From Fen-1273 sp963837815 (GTDB lineage Bacteria > Bacteroidota > Ignavibacteria > UBA10030 > UBA6906): a stretch of DNA of 64,000 nt. The position numbers and the translations under genes are program-made. The notes under the pieces are model-generated. The model was not told the origin of the DNA. It did no database searches and saw only the letters and a list, made by a program, of their open reading frames with translations. Below, piece after piece: positions 62,497 to 64,000 of the stretch (position 1 is its first letter; every line of letters starts with the position of its first letter). The stretch lies in NCBI GenBank assembly GCA_963837815.1, contig CAWIOS010000016.1, forward strand, positions 1 through 64,000. The letters run 5' to 3'.

Positions 62497-64000
62497 ATGC
62501 CTTTGAAATCCAGAATCCTCCTTCTGCTGCTGATCGTCCCCTTCTCGTTGAGAGCCCAGAGCCCTGCGGCATCGATCGTGCTGGACGCGGGGAACCAGGA
62601 ATACCGGATCAGCAGGAACATCTACGGCCAGTTTGCCGAGCACCTCGGTCATCTCGTGTACGGCGGCATCTGGGTGGGACCGGGCTCTGACATACCCAAT
62701 ATTCACGGGATCCGCAGGGACGTTGTGGACGCTCTTCGCCGGCTCCGCGTGCCTGTCCTGCGCTGGCCGGGAGGGTGCTTTGCCGATGAGTACCACTGGA
62801 TGGACGGCATAGGGCCGACGGGGACGCGCCCGAAGATGGTCAACACGAACTGGGGAAGCGTGACCGAAGACAACAGCTTTGGCACGCACGAATTTCTGGA
62901 ACTGTGCAGCCTGATCGGCTGCGAACCATACATCACGGGCAACCTGGGAAGCGGCACCGTGCGAGAGCTTTCCCAGTGGGTGGAGTACGTGAATTCGGAC
63001 AATATCAGCCCGATGACCGAACAGCGTCGGAAGAACGGACGGGAGAAGTCCTGGGGGGTCAGGTACTGGGGTCTCGGCAATGAAAGTTGGGGTTGCGGGG
63101 GCAGGATGGTGCCCGAATACTACGTGTACGAAGCGACGAAATACGGCAATTTTATGCGCGCCTACGGCGACAATACGCTCTTTCGTATCGCATGCGGCCC
63201 GAACGCGGACGACTACGCATGGACCACGACGCTGATGAAGACGATGGGAACGTCGCTCGACGGCCTGTCGCTCCATTACTACTCGTGGGGAACCGCGCGG
63301 ACGGCAACCGATATCGACAGGGCAGGCTGGTTCGACATCATGAAGAAGTCCGCCATGATGGACGAGCTGATCACGAAGCATGCGGCGATCATGGACACCT
63401 ATGACCCCTTGAAGCGTGTTGCGCTGGTCGTCGACGAATGGGGGACGTGGTACAGGGTGGAGCCCGGCACGAACCCCAGCTTCCTCTTCCAGCAGAACAC
63501 CTTGCGCGACGCGCTCGTCGCCGGGATGACACTGAATATTTTCAACAACCACGCCGATCGCGTCCGGATGGCGAACATTGCGCAGGTCGTCAACGTGCTC
63601 CAGGCGATGATTCTGACCGAAGGGAGGAGGATGGTCCTGACCCCCACCTACCACGTCTTCGCGCTGTTCGGGGCGCACCAGGATGCTATGATGGTTCCGG
63701 TGAAGGTGACCTCGAGCATGGCTGTCGTAAACGGTGACAGCCTCCCCGCGGTCAATTGCTCCGCGTCTATTGACAGCCTCGGCGTTGTGCACATCTCGGT
63801 CTGCAACATCGACCCGGATGCGCGGGTTCACGTGGGTATGCACCTGGGACACTTCAAGGCGACAGGCGTGTCGGGCGACATCCTCACGGCTGACCGGATG
63901 AACGCGCACAACACGTTCGATGAGCCCGATGTCGTGCGGCCTCTCAGTTTCACGGGGGCTTCTCTCACCGCAGACGGTCTGGAGGCGGACCTTCCGGCGA
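62497..64000 (+). CDS. GH51 alpha-L-arabinofuranosidase, partial at window end
   Basis: 501 codons, open at the right edge. Signal peptide (RILLLLLIVPFSLRAQ). GH51 motifs: ISRNIYGQFAEHLGHLVYGG, VLRWPGGCFADEYHWMDGIG, acid/base Glu in YWGLGNESWGCGG and nucleophile Glu in VVDEWGTWYRVEPG. Later PTYHVFALFGAHQDAMMVPV. It removes terminal arabinofuranose from arabinan or arabinoxylan side chains. An exported GH51 fits the rest of the cluster. The frame is intact throughout. Confidence 0.9.
   Translation, partial: MPLKSRILLLLLIVPFSLRAQSPAASIVLDAGNQEYRISRNIYGQFAEHLGHLVYGGIWVGPGSDIPNIHGIRRDVVDALRRLRVPVLRWPGGCFADEYHWMDGIGPTGTRPKMVNTNWGSVTEDNSFGTHEFLELCSLIGCEPYITGNLGSGTVRELSQWVEYVNSDNISPMTEQRRKNGREKSWGVRYWGLGNESWGCGGRMVPEYYVYEATKYGNFMRAYGDNTLFRIACGPNADDYAWTTTLMKTMGTSLDGLSLHYYSWGTARTATDIDRAGWFDIMKKSAMMDELITKHAAIMDTYDPLKRVALVVDEWGTWYRVEPGTNPSFLFQQNTLRDALVAGMTLNIFNNHADRVRMANIAQVVNVLQAMILTEGRRMVLTPTYHVFALFGAHQDAMMVPVKVTSSMAVVNGDSLPAVNCSASIDSLGVVHISVCNIDPDARVHVGMHLGHFKATGVSGDILTADRMNAHNTFDEPDVVRPLSFTGASLTADGLEADLPA

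Overview
The window looks like a metagenomic long-read assembly carrying two unrelated kinds of bacterial DNA. Positions 1 to about 8,440 resemble a Candidate Phyla Radiation (Parcubacteria-like) genome: short membrane proteins, lamin-tail and DUF192 proteins, VTT/DedA proteins, start codons placed six bases after a -10 box (leaderless transcripts), and a tRNA gene that encodes no CCA and is split by a group I intron. From about 8,570 to the end the DNA resembles a Bacteroidota/Ignavibacteria-type organism: many secreted proteins end in a type IX secretion sorting domain (NYPNPFNPSTTI ... SGVYFYRL ... KKLLLL). The change between the two near 8.44-8.57 kb is most easily explained as a chimeric join, and there may be a second join at 5.77 kb.

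Many genes are split by single-base indels, mostly in G/C or A homopolymers. I rejoined the frames wherever the reconstructed protein made sense (DUF192, lamin-tail protein, Mrr-like nuclease, MsrB, beta-barrel protein, GH2, symporter, GH29). Other loci are truncated at both ends or carry in-frame stops and look like true relics: an amidotransferase, a beta-lactamase-type hydrolase, an S15 hydrolase, a MOSC fragment, a kinase fragment and an IS3 fragment.

Layout. 0-8.4 kb: CPR-like block with tRNA-Asn and its intron, a nearby HNH nuclease, VTT proteins, a ClpP-like protein and an Mrr-like nuclease. 8.6-11.5 kb: amidotransferase relic, MsrB, PafA-like phosphatase. 11.7-20.6 kb: a unit bounded by two 147-bp direct repeats, each ending in the 3' part of a tRNA-Thr(CGU) gene (att-like), with an M50-like membrane peptidase, a response regulator, a beta-barrel protein, a beta-helix protein and a DUF362 protein. 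20.7-26.4 kb: subtilase, a patch of gene fragments, a broken S15 hydrolase, a DUF1080 protein. 26.8-34 kb: a large GH2-like protein fused to an amidotransferase-like domain, small hypothetical genes, a sigma factor. 34.3-42.6 kb: S41 protease, chagasin-type inhibitor lipoprotein, propeller protein, lipoproteins.

42.8-64 kb is a carbohydrate-degradation region. A plus-strand operon (YncE/phosphoesterase, DUF4838 protein, GH35) faces a minus-strand GlcNAc operon (GH20-like, NagA, NagB, with an esterase downstream). These are followed by GH2, a sodium/solute symporter with a small partner protein, GH29 fucosidase and GH51 arabinofuranosidase, the last running off the window. No SusC/SusD pair is visible. 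The likely scheme is that secreted or periplasmic enzymes strip fucose, galactose, arabinose and GlcNAc from complex glycans, the symporter imports a product, and NagA/NagB feed GlcNAc-6-phosphate into central metabolism.
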